Below, piece after piece: positions 10,625 through 24,107 of a DNA stretch of 64,000 nt. The DNA is from Cadophora sp. MPI-SDFR-AT-0126 (taxonomy: Eukaryota; Ascomycota; Leotiomycetes; Helotiales; Ploettnerulaceae). The position numbers were made by a program, and so were the translations under genes. The DNA is taken from NCBI GenBank assembly GCA_020747065.1, contig JAGMVK010000004.1, positions 2,542,001 through 2,606,000 of the forward strand. The letters are read 5' to 3'. The notes beneath the pieces were generated by a model. The model was not told the origin of the DNA and did not search any database. It saw only the letters and a program-made list of their open reading frames with translations. How positions within the stretch are numbered: the first letter of the stretch is position 1; every line of letters begins with the position of its first letter.

Positions 10625-13064
10625 TTAAATTGGGAGCCAGCCTATTTCTTCTAGCGGCCACCGTATCCAGAGTCTGTTGATAGAATTAGCTAGCTCCCGC
10701 ACAATCGTGCAGGGCGTGTAACAGGGAACGAGACAAGCATATCGTAACAAAGAGGAGGAAGAAAGGACTTACCGGTGTTCCTCATCCAACAAATTCCATA
10801 TCTTTGAAATAATATGCGTACTCCACCCTTGCATCCACCAATGCGAATCTAGCCTCTTCAGCACCACACAAAAGTACGAAAAAATCGTCAAGCTCTCCTG
10901 TGTATGTTCCCTCAACAATTGCAAAAACTCCTCCGTAACCTCAAAGATCCAGATGAAAACATCGCTCGTCTCATACCCTGGTGGTCCAGGCCTGTCGTAG
11001 AAGGAGAATGATTGTCGGAGGGTTTCGATGGCAGCAAGGTAGGTAGGTTTGTTGCGCTCGTCGGCGCTATTCCGCGCTATGAGGCCGCTGAGCTCGACGA
11101 GGGGGTCGTCTTGTGGTGATTTTTCAGCCATGTATTGCGTGCGGAGGGCGGCCACACGAGAGCCGGATATGAACATTGGGCCGAGGAGACCTTTCCGGAG
11201 GTAATTTTCGTAATTATTAACTATGAAACTGGTGCCTTTGACGAGGAGGAGCCAGTCTGCCATTCCGTTTTCTCCTACCAGAAGGAGATCGCCTGGTTTG
11301 CGGGGGCTGGCTAAAGTGAAGAAAACGGTAAGGGCGGAAAAGGTGTAGACCTAGCAGAAGTAAGTGATGAGGATAGTGCAGCGAGAGGGGCTGAAAAATG
11401 GACTTACACCTGTGCAGTTCTCCTCTGTGACGCCTGCGAGAACTTCGGTTGCAACACGTAGGCCTGTCTATTTGGTATGTTAGCACCAGTAAATGTGAAT
11501 GTTTGAATTTGATTGGGCAATTGGACTCGAGTGCTAGAACATGCCTGCCTAGAATGCGGCTCGTAGGGTGCAAAAATACGGGTCATTGCTAACCTGGTGT
11601 TGATTCATAGCCTGCGAGATGTAGAAATCTCGTTTCTCAGGCTTATAATAAGCCATATGTAAGGCTGAAAGAGCCAGAATACCACGCATGGCGAAATCGT
11701 ATGAAAATCCCACCTGAGGGACGTTGATCCTCCATACAACCTTCATGGCAGGGTCGGTATGTATCGTGAAGGCTGTTGAGGTGACATAGTTGTGTAGAAG
11801 TTCCAGGTCCAGGAGATTTAGACCGCTGGATGGTCCCCCACTTGGTCTTCCGCCGAGCGAATCGTATTGCGTGACGCTACCGCCATGAGGGCTCGCGTGG
11901 GAAGAATGTGCACCGTTCTGTGAGATATTAATGAGCACCTCAATATGTCTATTGCCTTTGGAATCGAACGGCACACAAACTATCGACTCGTCCAAGCTAC
12001 CAAGAGAACTTTGCCATCTAGTAGAACCTAAAGAGCATCCTGGCATTGGGTACGGTAGGGAGGACATCGAGGAAACACTTACATGTGGAAGCCCATTTCC
12101 TCCACCGAAGTTCTGAGACGCCAGGAAGTCGCATTGGACCGAATGTTTGATGCAGTTATTACATGACGGCCTTTGCTCATCACACTAGATGCGCATGAGT
12201 GATTGATTAGCTTGTGAGTTGAACGAGAGTACACAGCGAGCAAAGAGATGTAATCCGCTCGGAAACATGAGAAAACAAGTACCCCAAGGAGCCTTTTGGA
12301 AAAATGGAAAAGTTGACAAGACAATAAGGACAACATTTGATGGCAACAGACTTGGAGTCTCGGTTGTAGTCAAGTGTCATCTCATATGTGCGTGAAAACA
12401 TAGAGTGACATTGAGGGCAGGAAGTTGAATGGAGACGGAGTTGCCCTTTGTTACTACTCGTAGGTAGAACCGAGATGAGATCTTATCTAGGTTCTCGTAA
12501 CGCGGGGTTCGACTTGGTCTCGGAAAATAGCGAGATGTGGATGCTGAATCCGATCTGCGGCTGGCCACCCTTGGAAAGTCCCCCTTGACGAAGGAACCAC
12601 CCGGGGAAACAAGAGCACCCAGGATTCAAAGTTTGCCATGTAGGAGTTGACACGGATGATGGCAACCGGCTCTCTCGGATCCGAACCAAGAGCTCCGAGT
12701 TCAGCTCCAAGTATCGAGTCGTTGTAAGAGTAACACCTTTGTTTAACATCATCCCCAGACGCATTATGGAGGCGAGGATGTAAACATGCAGCAGCATCTT
12801 GTCCAATCATGCTGACATATGATGATCACGTGTAAATGTGAACATGCTCTGGCCACCGTCTGGCATCCGAAGGCATCCGGCAGATTCATCGACACCAACA
12901 AAGTAACAAACGGATAAACATGCAGGAAAGGGGTGGGTGGAACATACCTTTATTTTTCTCTGTTTGCATGTCCTGCATCCAGTCCTCGTTTTGCGATGGG
13001 TTTTCCGGGCCGACATTTTGAGAACAGCAGCGCTGCTTGGTGTGGGTGGTGAAGGTTCCATCAT
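10625..13064 (-). CDS. Zn2Cys6 transcription factor, UPC2/sterol-uptake-control type
   Basis: DNA-binding regulator of 409 predicted residues. Exons on the minus strand are 13064-12948, 12184-12083, 11917-11594, 11467-11408, 11350-10773 and 10673-10625; all junctions keep frame. The Zn2Cys6 cluster has Cys at 30, 33, 40, 47, 50 and 57 (GCRTCKQRKIK, then CDEQRPSCNNC). It is split by a 763-bp intron after Lys39. The regulatory domain carries LLDLELLHNYVTSTAFT, GILALSALHMAYYKPEKRDF and VLAGVTEENC. The C-terminal LWIRWPLEEIGW is typical of fungal UPC2-like proteins. Members of this family control ergosterol and lipid genes, but many paralogues are uncharacterised. The exon 3 acceptor (11918-11920) is the least certain junction. 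The gene is divergent from an RTA1-family gene. Confidence 0.85.
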
Positions 13065-13935
13065 GAGCGGGCGTTGTGATGCGGTGCGGTACGTTGGGTT
13101 TCCAGTGTTCAGCTGGCTCTCGTCTCCTCTCTGTGGTGGATTTGCGGTCGGTCAGTCAGCGTGCGAGCATCTGAATGATCGATCGGTCCCGACCCCTAGA
13201 CAACGAGCAGTATATACGACCGTCCGACAGCACGCCGCGTCAGAGGCTGAGGCTGGAGTGGACGAACAGGACGAGATGACGGACAAGGCTGAAGTGGTGG
13301 AGTGGTGAGTGCATGAGTGAGTGTGTATTCTTGGAATTGAGGATGCGAACAGTTTGCGGAGAAGTACGAGAAGTGCGAACAAACCCTTTTCTGTCTCGGA
13401 TCCGGGAGCTGTTGAGGCGATGAAGCTGTCTGGCTGTGCTATCAAACGGGGCACCATGGCACTTACCAGCCCTAGCCGAACCGTTTCAGGAGAAAGCTTA
13501 AAGTAGGGGAGGTTCGCTAAGGAAAGGAGGCCAATCAACACCAAGCATTTGTTTCCGAGGACGTACGAGGGACCGAGAAGTTACGACGTACGAACCGATA
13601 CGGGCCATACGGCGGAAAAATGGACAAGACTTTGTCAAGCTTCGACTGACAGATAACAAACTGACGCGTCTCTAAGCTTCGTTCTTATGAGTTGCTTGTT
13701 TCTGTAATTTTCTTATCCATCGACCCACTTTGTCCAAGATGTATATAGATACAGGTTCGCAGCTTTCTGACAAAGGATCTTGGTTCCACGCTTCCCTCTC
13801 ATCAACATCAAGCAGCACTGTCCAGACATCCGACTTTCCTTTTCATTCTCTCCAGCAATTAAGCCTTGCTTAAGTGGCTGTTTGATTACGTCTCCACTTC
13901 ACAATCAAGGAAGCTTCTTTGATCGCACCGTCAAC
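13065..13935. other. Divergent promoter region (UPC2-like TF / RTA1-like)
   Basis: Shared 871-bp upstream region. It contains a TATACGA string (see the site at 13213) and two CGTACGA strings near 13562 and 13588. A frame at 13152-13544 (-) has no domain and is treated as chance. Confidence 0.6.
13213..13219 (-). promoter_or_regulatory. Candidate sterol response element core (TCGTATA on minus strand)
   Basis: The + strand reads TATACGA, which is TCGTATA on the minus strand, the core bound by yeast Upc2/Ecm22. It lies about 150 bp upstream of the start of the UPC2-like gene, so autoregulation is conceivable. A 7-mer in an 871-bp region can arise by chance (roughly 1 in 10), so this is only a candidate. 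Confidence 0.35.
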
Positions 13936-14972
13936 ATGCTTTCAGCTCGAGGTCTGGTCATTGGCCAGAAGTATATGCTCTTCGAGTATCAACCCAAAAA
14001 GGTCCCTGCCATCATCTTCATCGTCCTTTTCGGCATCTCGTCATTACTTCACATGTTCCAATTAATCAAAAAACGAACATGGTATTTTATACCATTCGTT
14101 ATTGGAGGTATCCGTAAGTCGCTTCCTTGCCACATCCTTCTTAGGCATCAAGCTGATATAATGTTGGAATAGTTGAGTCGATTGGTTATGTTGGAAGATT
14201 GATAAGTGCTGGTCAAGATTACGGAGAGTGGTCGACGGGACCCTACATCATGCAGACTCTGTCCATCCTCCTCGCACCCGCCTTCTTCGCAGCTTCGATC
14301 TACATGATCCTCGGCCGACTTATCGTCCTTGTTGATGGAGAATCCCATTCGCCTATCCGCGTCAAGTGGCTCACCAAGATCTTCGTCGGTGGAGATGTTC
14401 TGTCATTCCTCGCTCAATCAGCTGGTACGTACTTTGTTTCTGCTCACTTAATTGCTACCCAAGCAAACACCCTGCCTTGACCATGAACTAACACAACATT
14501 AGGTGGTGGCATGCTTGGCAAAGCAAAGAAACAATCCGACGTCGACCTGGGCGAAAACATCATCATCGCCGGTCTCGCAATCCAAGTTCTCTTCTTCGGA
14601 CTCTTCGTCATCGTCTCCGCCATCTTCCACTTCCGCATCCGCGCCGCGCCCAGCCTCCGCTCCAGGCAAATCTCCGTCCCATGGGAAAGCTACCTCTTCA
14701 TCCTGTACATCGCCAGCACTCTCATCCTCGTCCGTTCCGTCTTCCGTATCGCCGAATATGTTATGGGCTCAGATGGAGTACTGTTGCAGCATGAGTACTT
14801 CTTGTACATCTTTGATGCGACGTTGATGTCCCTGGTGATGATCTTGTTCAATTTGAGGCATCCTGGGAGCATTGTCAATAAGGAGAATTTGAAGATGGCC
14901 CATTTGCGAGATCCCGAGTCGGGGGAGAGTGCGCATGAGATGACGCGGGAGAGAGTAAGAATGCATAAGTAG
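13936..14972 (+). CDS. RTA1-like seven-helix membrane protein
   Basis: RTA1/RTM1/RSB1 family proteins are seven-helix plasma or vacuolar membrane proteins linked to resistance to toxic lipids and sterol analogues; biochemical activity is debated. Exons are 13936-14113, 14173-14424 and 14503-14972, giving 299 residues. Hydrophobic helices include KVPAIIFIVLFGISSLLHMF and TLSILLAPAFFAASIYMILG. The family signature LILVRSVFRIAEYVMG followed by a HEYFLYIFDA stretch is present, and GGILESIGYVGR sits at the first junction. The start at 13936 follows a clean leader and gives the expected short N-terminus; the longer open frame upstream is not needed. The gene is divergent from the UPC2-like regulator, which suggests a lipid or sterol stress context. 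Confidence 0.92.
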
Positions 14973-15521
14973 GCGTTCAAAGGTCTTTTTGGTGGGATTT
15001 CGACTAGAATCAGGAGGGAATTAAGGTATACCAGCATTGAGATGACCAGGGTTTGGGGGGATGGCCGGCACTTAACGAGACTTGCCATTGGCCAATGCCT
15101 GTGCGAGTACAGCATATTCAGCAGGGGATATTGGCGTCCACATATGCTTGGTTTGGGAACCTTCAAACGACAGATTTGAGCATCGGTTAAGCGATTGTTG
15201 CTATGAGTCAGGTTCATGTAAAACTAGCATGCATAGCTTAGTAGCGACTTTTACAGTCTAGAATAATTGCAAGAGCTTCGAATTAGGCTCATCATCCAAG
15301 AACCCAAAGTCGCCAGCAAATACTGCTTTCCCGATTACGGATTACAACTTGACCACTACTTTACAACCGCTGGCCCGTACTACCCACGTTGGTGCTTTGA
15401 TGCCAAGGGTTCGGCCTGTTCGTCTCGTGAGTTACTGAGACCAGACCACAATTCAACTCCAAAGTCTCTAACGCCGTACGCCTAAAGAAAGCAAACGAAA
15501 CCTCCGATCTCTCCACGCATT
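14973..15521. other. Intergenic, convergent 3' flanks
   Basis: Lies between the RTA1-like gene (+) and the TPR gene (-). Only short frames with no recognisable content. Confidence 0.6.
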
Positions 15522-16358
15522 TCAACTTCCCCCAGCATACTCCTTCCTCATCGCCTCCCTCACCATCTCCCCACACAACTTCGCTGTCGGATTCGCCGCC
15601 ACCGCCAACGCCTTCGCAATCTCATTCCCATACCTCCCACCAACCATAAAATCCCTCGACGCATTCTCCTCCCACTCCACCGCCTTCCACTCCTTCTCCC
15701 TCCTTCCCTCCGCAATCCTCAATTCGGCTCCATTCACAGCGAGAGCTTTGGCTGTCAAGTGATACAGAGCGCCACGCTGCGTGTAGGCTTGCGAGAGCGT
15801 TTTGGCGGTTTGTGGCGAGAGTGGTGAGAAGGGGGTGCGGGGTGTGAGCAGGTTGATGGCTGTGCTGAGGTCGGTGAGGATGGTTATTGAGGCGGAGAGG
15901 AGAGTGGAAGCTGAGGGGGAGGGGTCGAGTGTGTTTTCTTGGGGAAAAGATGATGTGGGATTTGAGACTAGGATACCGTCGCCGTATATTCGTCTCAAAG
16001 CCTGGGCCCTGTTGTTCCTGGCGCTGGCATAATTGGGATACTTTTCTATGAGCTCGTCTAATCGCTTAACACAATCCAGATACTGAGACAATGGTGATTG
16101 GGATTCTGAATCTGGTGATTGTGGTTTTAGACCGGCTATCTGGAGCTCGATCTGTTGGATTGAGGAGATGATGGAGCGTTCCCGTTGGCTGATTTGGAGA
16201 TAGGTGGATTGGTCTGTTATGTTGGGGTCTCGTGGGAGGGTATCGTCGATTAGGAGGGGAGCTGAGGGTTCGGACTCAGGGTCCTTGATTTTCTCGAGGA
16301 TGGAGAGGTCGTGTTGGGTGAGTGGTGAAGCCATTGTTGTCATTGTGAAGTGGGACAA
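15522..16358 (-). CDS. TPR protein similar to TTC36
   Basis: Intronless gene of 278 codons. The N-terminal LTQHDLSILEKIKDPES and the central DELIEKYPNYASARNNRAQA followed by RIYGDG match TTC36-type tetratricopeptide proteins. The C-terminal stretch NEIAKALAVAANPTAKLCG is the conserved last helix pair. These are small scaffold-like proteins; in animals TTC36 is linked to tyrosine metabolism through stabilisation of 4-hydroxyphenylpyruvate dioxygenase. An HPPD gene lies about 840 bp away in this window. Alternative starts at Met6 or Met9 would leave the domain intact. The middle of the protein contains a Ser/Pro-rich insertion. Confidence 0.82.
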   Translation of the reverse strand: MSHFTMTTMASPLTQHDLSILEKIKDPESEPSAPLLIDDTLPRDPNITDQSTYLQISQRERSIISSIQQIELQIAGLKPQSPDSESQSPLSQYLDCVKRLDELIEKYPNYASARNNRAQALRRIYGDGILVSNPTSSFPQENTLDPSPSASTLLSASITILTDLSTAINLLTPRTPFSPLSPQTAKTLSQAYTQRGALYHLTAKALAVNGAELRIAEGRREKEWKAVEWEENASRDFMVGGRYGNEIAKALAVAANPTAKLCGEMVREAMRKEYAGGS

Positions 16359-17200
16359 CGTGATGAGTCAGAAGAGACACTTAATTGTATCTCTCTAAGG
16401 GTGTAATAGAACTTGATGATAGCCGAGAGTATATCGATTTCGAATACAAATAGATGAGACTTTTCTTCTCCGAAGCTTTCCAAGGAAAATAATGATCAAA
16501 ACAATGAGTCGTTCTTTCATTGAAAGGGGCAAAATAGATAAGCGAGGTTGAAATCGAAAGACAGAAGGTAGGCGAGTAGTAGATATTATTGGGAAGACAT
16601 TCGAGGACTTACGATTATTATACAAACAAACAAAACCTAAGTCACGTTCCTCTTCACTCAGCACTAGAATGTCCAAAAATTCGGGGAATTCAAGACTACC
16701 TACTCGCTTGGTGAGGCGTGAGCTTCCCCACAGCGGTAAGCATCATTCGTCTCAGTGATGGCTGAGAGCCGAACCCAGCCGCCTTCAGCCGAGCGCAAAC
16801 ATGCTTCTTCATCCCCATTCCGCTGCTCAAGCAAATCCAGTAATCAGACTCACCAATAGGATGCATGAGGTTCGCCCGATGCAATCATGTCATGGGCTCC
16901 TCTAACCTGCTATCAAACGGCTTTCGAGTCAAATCAGACGCAGCTTCCTAGTTAGTCGGGACGCGGAATTCTATGGTAAGTAGTGCTTAGTTCCGGATAC
17001 TCAGGGAAGGGAAGGGGAATGTGAGGTAAGAAGGTCTGGATGAGAGGCAAACCTTGAGAATTCTCTTTGTTACATATATCTTCTATTTCCCTCTGATTTA
17101 GAAAGGAAGTAAGAGGTTGCATCAAGTCGAGAATATCCTTTCCAGCAACCCATTTCGCCATTCCGCATATTTCTTATCTTGTCTAACTCGCCAATACATC
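16359..17200. other. Intergenic divergent promoter (TTC36-like / HPPD)
   Basis: An 842-bp region between two divergently transcribed genes. No coding sequence is supported. Purine-rich and AT-rich stretches occur, but no motif was recognised. Confidence 0.6.
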
Positions 17201-18552
<1,352 letters not shown>

Positions 18553-20091
18553 TGGTGTTTATCTCTCGCTTAGTTGGGGTTTGGAAAGGGGCCAGTTTGA
18601 AGAATTATGTTGGGTTGGGATGGGGACCTGAAGAAGACTGGATTTGAAATTGAAAAGCATAGCGTCGGTGGGGTACTCATACATTTGTACTCCTTAACGG
18701 AAGGTTAATGTAAATTGTGTTATGATTGATGAAATGAATAGGATGCACTCATACACATTTCCTACAGTAGTAACACCGCCGGGAAAGAAAATTTTGACTG
18801 GTTTCTTGACTTAACAGTACATTCCGCGTTTAATTACACGAGAATTATGCTTTGCCCTAGCCTGAAAGTAGTGACATTTATACACCTTTTGCAGCCTGAA
18901 CGTCGTGGATCCGAACACAGAAGGACTCAAGACCCCAGGCTTTGAGGCCAAAACCCCCAAATAATATCAACTAAATCCTTTTACTGTTTGTGAAATGATG
19001 AGAAGCGAGAAGAATAGGGATTAGTTCACCTTCTCGAGCTTCACTATGCACCTCAACTTTCTGGAAGCACCCAATAAAGTCGCTCCCATTCTGGAGATCT
19101 TGCATCTTCTTTCACCGGAGTAAATCGAGCAGAGACCCGAGTTGTATAAGGACAATTCATCCCAGATATCTCGAAATATAAATTTGCACAACCTCTTCGC
19201 CAATGAATTCAATCTCGTTCCCGCGGTGAGATGGACTCACACGTCGATCTGTCAATCATGCTCTCATATCTGCTGTGTACATCTTTGTACTTCCTTGAGA
19301 TACATTTTCAAGAGCCGAGACCGTGATTTGAGTCGGGGCTGAGCTTTCTACCATCATCTTGGAGCCCACCACTCTTTTGTTCTGTGTCTTGTTGGACCTG
19401 GACAAGGGACAGAGGCATTGTTGTCAATACTCAAGTCATTGTCACTTTCCAACCTATCGCATAATATGCTCCTCCGTCTTTTGACCTGAAAACCGTTGAA
19501 ATCGTCGAAAGCAAAAATTGACCTGGGGTGGCAATTGGTCAAGTCAAGTGGTATAAAAACACTGACCAACGGAGGGAAGAAAAGACGTGACTCCTCTTCT
19601 CCTCCATTTCCAGATTGGAGTTCTCTTTCTTGAAAGATGCAGAGGGATGGCAAGTGAGGATAGAGGTTTATATATGATATAGCTTTGATCGCCACTGGAT
19701 TGTCGTAACTGGGGTAGATGGATTGGTATAGATGGTGAATGGTCGAGAAATTGACTGGAGTTGTGAATCATAGGACCATGCTAGATTGAACCGAAAGGTG
19801 GTCGGTCCTATTGTGTAGAAACTTTACAGACAAAACTTAAGTTCATGACTGAAGAATTACAACAGTTTATTTGCATCGCTGCACTCTACGACAACTTGCG
19901 AAACATCTCTCCAAAGCGAAGAGAGCTCTTTGAATATCAATAACAGAAAATAACACAAGCTCTAACTGCTCGCAACAGCACCATGGATGACCCATGTCTA
20001 CTAAAAAATGGTCATTCATGCCTTAAGTACCAAAACCGAAAGAGTTCCCCGAGACAATAGCCATGTGTGTTATGATCCCAACGAACGCCGT
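18553..20091. other. Intergenic, no supported gene
   Basis: About 1.5 kb between HPPD (+) and the Yhm2-like carrier (-). Short frames at 19142-19342 (+) and 19354-19771 (-) overlap each other and have no domain. Probably 3' flanks plus spacer. Confidence 0.55.
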
Positions 20092-21290
20092 CTAATGCTT
20101 AGCCGTGACCTTCTCGCCAGTGAGGTTCTCGACGTAAGTCTTGGCCCTATTTAGAGAATCCGTCAGCATATGGCCCGACAACAAAAATCCCCTCACCGCT
20201 TTCTCCCTATGGATGGGTCTTGGGAGAACGGAGGATACAGAAATTGGGGAATGGGAAGGGGTTCTTACATGTCACCCATAGCAACCATACAGATAGTCTG
20301 CCAAACGCCTAACCCAATACGCGGAACAACGCCACGATACAATCCCTTAAGCCCATTATTCTGGTAAATATACTTCGCCGTGTTTCCCACCGTCATCTTC
20401 GCAGGGCGGTTGGGGTCAACGGTCTTGCTCTGCATCTCGACTCGGATGACCTCGATAGGCTGGTTCCAAGCACTGAGACCACCACCCAGTCCAGACGCCA
20501 GGATCTTCTCCCAGGCGCTGAGTTGACCGCCCTCCTTCTTGCCAGTGACGCTGCGGATGCCCTGCTCTGCGAGACGGGAGAGACCGAAGCGGGATCCCCA
20601 GTTAGTCATCTGACGGATGGCAACTGCGTTGACTCCCTTGTTGATACCCTTGATACCTTCCTTGCGGTAGATATCCATGAAGGTGGCGAAGGTTCCTGGG
20701 GGCTTGACACCCGCAGCAGCAAGCTTTGACTTGGTGATCTCAACGGTCTTCATGCAGGTACAGAATCCCATTGTAGCATATGCTTGTGCGACACCTCCCA
20801 AGATACCACCACTGATTCCAGCGGTGAAATCGCCGGCACCGAAGGTACGAGCGTAGTATTCTCCTTCGGAGGCTACGAAGAGGAGGACGGCGCCTTTGGT
20901 GGAGGCTTCGATCCAGGCCCATGGGATGAGACCTTGGTAGACTGTTCGCAGACGGGTACAAGGTCAGTAATCGATTCTGCTGACTCTTAAAGTTGCGAAA
21001 TAAGGGGATTTCAAGACTTACAGCCGAGAACACCACCTCTACCCCAAATTCTGGCCAGAGCAGTAGCAAAGGTATCACCTCTGTTGGCTGCCATGGTGGT
21101 CTTTGTGACCTCCAACGGCTGGCCTAACGTAGTGACCTCGAACCTGCGATCGCATTAGAATAACGCTGTTCGGTCGCTGATAGATGAATGTCAAGCTGTC
21201 GACTCACATGTTAAGCCCAGCCCCAAGCAGCAGATTGCTGAACTTGACGGGCTTCTTCTCGAGCGGCTTATTGCTGGCTACGACTGACAT
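20092..21290 (-). CDS. YHM2: Mitochondrial citrate/2-oxoglutarate carrier (Yhm2-like)
   Basis: An inner-membrane carrier exchanging citrate and 2-oxoglutarate, supplying cytosolic acetyl-CoA and NADPH precursors. Minus-strand exons are 21290-21208, 21143-21022, 20941-20269 and 20146-20092, giving 310 residues. Carrier motifs PLEVTK (repeat 1) and PIEVIR (repeat 3) are present; repeat 2 has the Yhm2-specific [15 protein letters not shown] in place of the proline motif. Long identical-looking runs to yeast Yhm2 include [40 protein letters not shown] and GLKGLYRGV, and it ends in VTAKH. The next gene upstream on the same strand is mitochondrial citrate synthase, a direct metabolic partner. Confidence 0.95.
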
Positions 21291-22415
21291 CGTGGGTGTA
21301 GATTGTGTGTGTAGGGGCCCTGACCAAGGGATGAGGTTGCTTCGTCGCGGAATGTGTTTGTGGTTGCTGAAAGAAGACGGAGAGGTCCCGAGAGGTAACG
21401 GTTGGTCCCGGAGTCAGATCTTAGCTCGGCTGTTGAAGCTGTGTAATTCGGCGGCCGAAAGACGAATGATAAGAGTTTGCTTTTTCTGTATGAGATCAGG
21501 CAAAATTTGTGTGGTCAAATTCGGCGGGTTTTTTGAGTCTGGCAATGATTTGAAGTCGTATTGGAGTAAGATTCTGACGGTAAGCAGATTTCAATGCTGT
21601 TGCAGCTGAATTTGGACACTTCAACGAGGCTCAGGGGATTGGCACCGCCATCCCAATTCAGATTGGTCGGTTGGCTATGCTCTTGTTGAGTGGATCTGTT
21701 GGATCGCTTGGGATTCAACGCCTCGGGTGCCCCAGCCAAAACTTTGTTTGTTTGGATCCACGTGCTCTTCAGGGGCAAAATTTGGTACAATTGTTTTTTC
21801 TTTCTGGATAGGCATGGCAGATATGTTAGAGGAAATCATAGGTAATTTTTGAATCTTGGGGGTATCTTGAATGCAAAATGAAAGAATTTGTTCTGGTGGT
21901 GAAAATCCCAAAAGTTTTCTTTGAACACTGGCCAGTAGGGATGAGATAAAGCTGGCGTGCAGCTGGCGTGCGAGAACCTGGCGAAGAAAAACACCAATTA
22001 TCTAAGCTCTAGGCAGTGTACTTTTACAAAAGGATAATATGTCAAGGGCCCCAAGTCCAGTAGGAGGATTTGACTTCCAAATCTGATATTCATTTGGGCA
22101 TTAGAGCGAGCAAATAGGGGTCATCATCTTCAAAGTCGGTACGCCATTTAGGACAATGGCACAGGTTCATGACAATTGCAACTTTCAATGTTATCATTTT
22201 ATCCCGGGCATTTAATTCAATAACTTCTAGAGGACACAATTTTTCTTACGAAGCACGAATAAAATGGTATTAGTCAGGAACGGCTGCAAAAAAGCACAAG
22301 CACGCTGAAGTATAAAGTTACAGTGAAGTGCGCGTTTAGCCCGGTCCCGTCTATAGATCCAATTTTCGTACAATGTTACCCAGGGTCGTCCAATTCCAAT
22401 CCGCTCGACTATGAT
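21291..22415. other. Intergenic between YHM2 and citrate synthase
   Basis: Promoter of the Yhm2-like gene and 3' flank of citrate synthase. Frames at 21184-21609 (+) and 21515-21911 (-) have no domain and are not called. Confidence 0.55.
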
Positions 22416-24107
22416 TTACAGCTTAGCTCCAACAATCTCGGCCCACTTCTCGGTGGAGAAGGACTTGGGACGCTCGATAGGGGCACCAACTGCACGGTCG
22501 ATAATGAGTTGAGGAAGGACACCAATGGCTCTCGAGACACCGAAGAGAACAGTGTAGTAGTTGGCCTCAGTCAAGCCATAGTATTGGAGGAGGACACCAG
22601 AGTGGGCATCAACGTTGGGGTAAGGGTTCTAGGTGGATTTTAGTCAGGACTTTGAAGATGCTTGCTCGGAAAACTTACCTTGGTCTTTCCGTGCTCAGTC
22701 AAAACGCCTGGGGCGATCTTATAGACTTGAGAAACAAGCTTATACATGGGATCTGAGGGGAGGTGGGCCTGTGAAAGGAAAAATTAGAGATTGAACACTT
22801 GACTCTCAATGTAGAAAACCTACCTCGGCAAAGGTACGCTGAGCCATGTAGCGAGGATCCGTCTTGCGGAGAACGGCATGTCCGTAGCCAGGAACAACTT
22901 GTCCAGCCTTCAGAGTAGTCCAGAGGTAATCAGTGATGGCCTTGTCGCTAAGATCATCTCCAATGGCAGCCTTCATCTTGGTGAGCCAGTTCAAAACCTC
23001 CTGGTTAGCGAGACCGTGAAGTGGGCCAGCCAAACCGTTGAGACCAGCGGCAAGAGAAAGCATAGGAGAGCTGAGAGCACTTCCAACCAAGTGAGTGGTG
23101 TGGGCGCTGACATTACCACCCTCATGATCAGTATGGATGGTGAGGTACAGTCTCATCAGCTCAACGAAGTCGTGGTTGTCTGCGAAACCGAGCTGGTTGG
23201 CGAAGTTGAAACTGTAGTCCTTGTCCTTCTGGACAGCAGCAACCTTTCCTCCCTTGAAGACGTTCTGGTAGATGCGGGCAGCGATAGTTGGGAGCTTGGC
23301 AATCAGATCCATAGAATCCTCGAAAGTGTGGCCCCAGTATTCAGACTTCTTCATTCCCTTAGCATATGCCTTGGAGAAAGCAGATTCGTGCTCGAGAGCG
23401 TTGACTGCAATGGAGAATTGTGCCATTGGGTGGAGGGTGTTTGGGCATCGGTCGATAAGTTCCTCAACGAACTTGGGGACTTCGGCGCGGGCAGCCCAGT
23501 CGGCAGAGAGGTCTCGAACTTGCTGCTCGGATGGGACTTCGCCGGTCAAGAGGAGCCAGAAAAGACCTGGGAATAAAATCAGCAAATTTGCGGACCTTGG
23601 GGCTTATCATCCATTACCTTCTGGCAAAGGCTCCTTTCCACCTGGGGCCTTTGGGAGAAGCTCCTGGCATTCTGGAATTGTCTTTCCTCTGAAACGGATA
23701 CCCTCCTCAGAGTCGAGAACTGAACCCTCCCAGACCAGTGACTTGATTCCACGAGCACCACCATAGACTTGGTCAAGAGTGACCTCGCCGACGACCTTAG
23801 ATCCGTAGTCCCTGATAACCAATTAATATGCGAACACTTATCAATTGACGCGCTTGTCCAATGCCTACTTTCGGAGCTTCTTGATCTGCTCAATCTTCTC
23901 TGGTAATTGCTCGGCGAATCGTTCCTTCAGCGTCTGCGAGATAGCTGTCAGTTGGGATATCGGCGCGCAGAGAACGGAACGTCATACCTGGGTTTTCGAG
24001 GAAGAGTAGCATCGCATGCCATTGAAGGCTGCGGTTCTAGCATTGAAAGCTGGAGCTGAGAGGGAAGACCGTAAGGCCGATTGTCCAAGACGAAGTGCGG
24101 ACGCCAT
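22416..24107 (-). CDS. CIT1: Citrate synthase, mitochondrial
   Basis: Condenses oxaloacetate and acetyl-CoA to citrate. Minus-strand exons are 24107-23988, 23933-23869, 23811-23618, 23566-22824, 22768-22679 and 22628-22416; all phases agree and the product is 474 residues. The first 40 residues ([15 protein letters not shown]..) are basic and Ser-rich, with [11 protein letters not shown] as a likely presequence cleavage zone. Active-site segments are [26 protein letters not shown] and [14 protein letters not shown], containing the two catalytic His and the Asp. [20 protein letters not shown] is also typical. The C-terminus is GAKL, but the presequence argues for mitochondria. The start is shared with a divergent promoter toward the CID-RRM gene. 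Confidence 0.97.

Noticed and set aside
13152..13544. 130-codon minus frame upstream of the UPC2-like gene
   Set aside because: No domain, out of register with the regulator, and lies in its promoter.
22878..23576. 232-codon frame on + strand
   Set aside because: Antisense shadow of the citrate synthase main exon; no domain.
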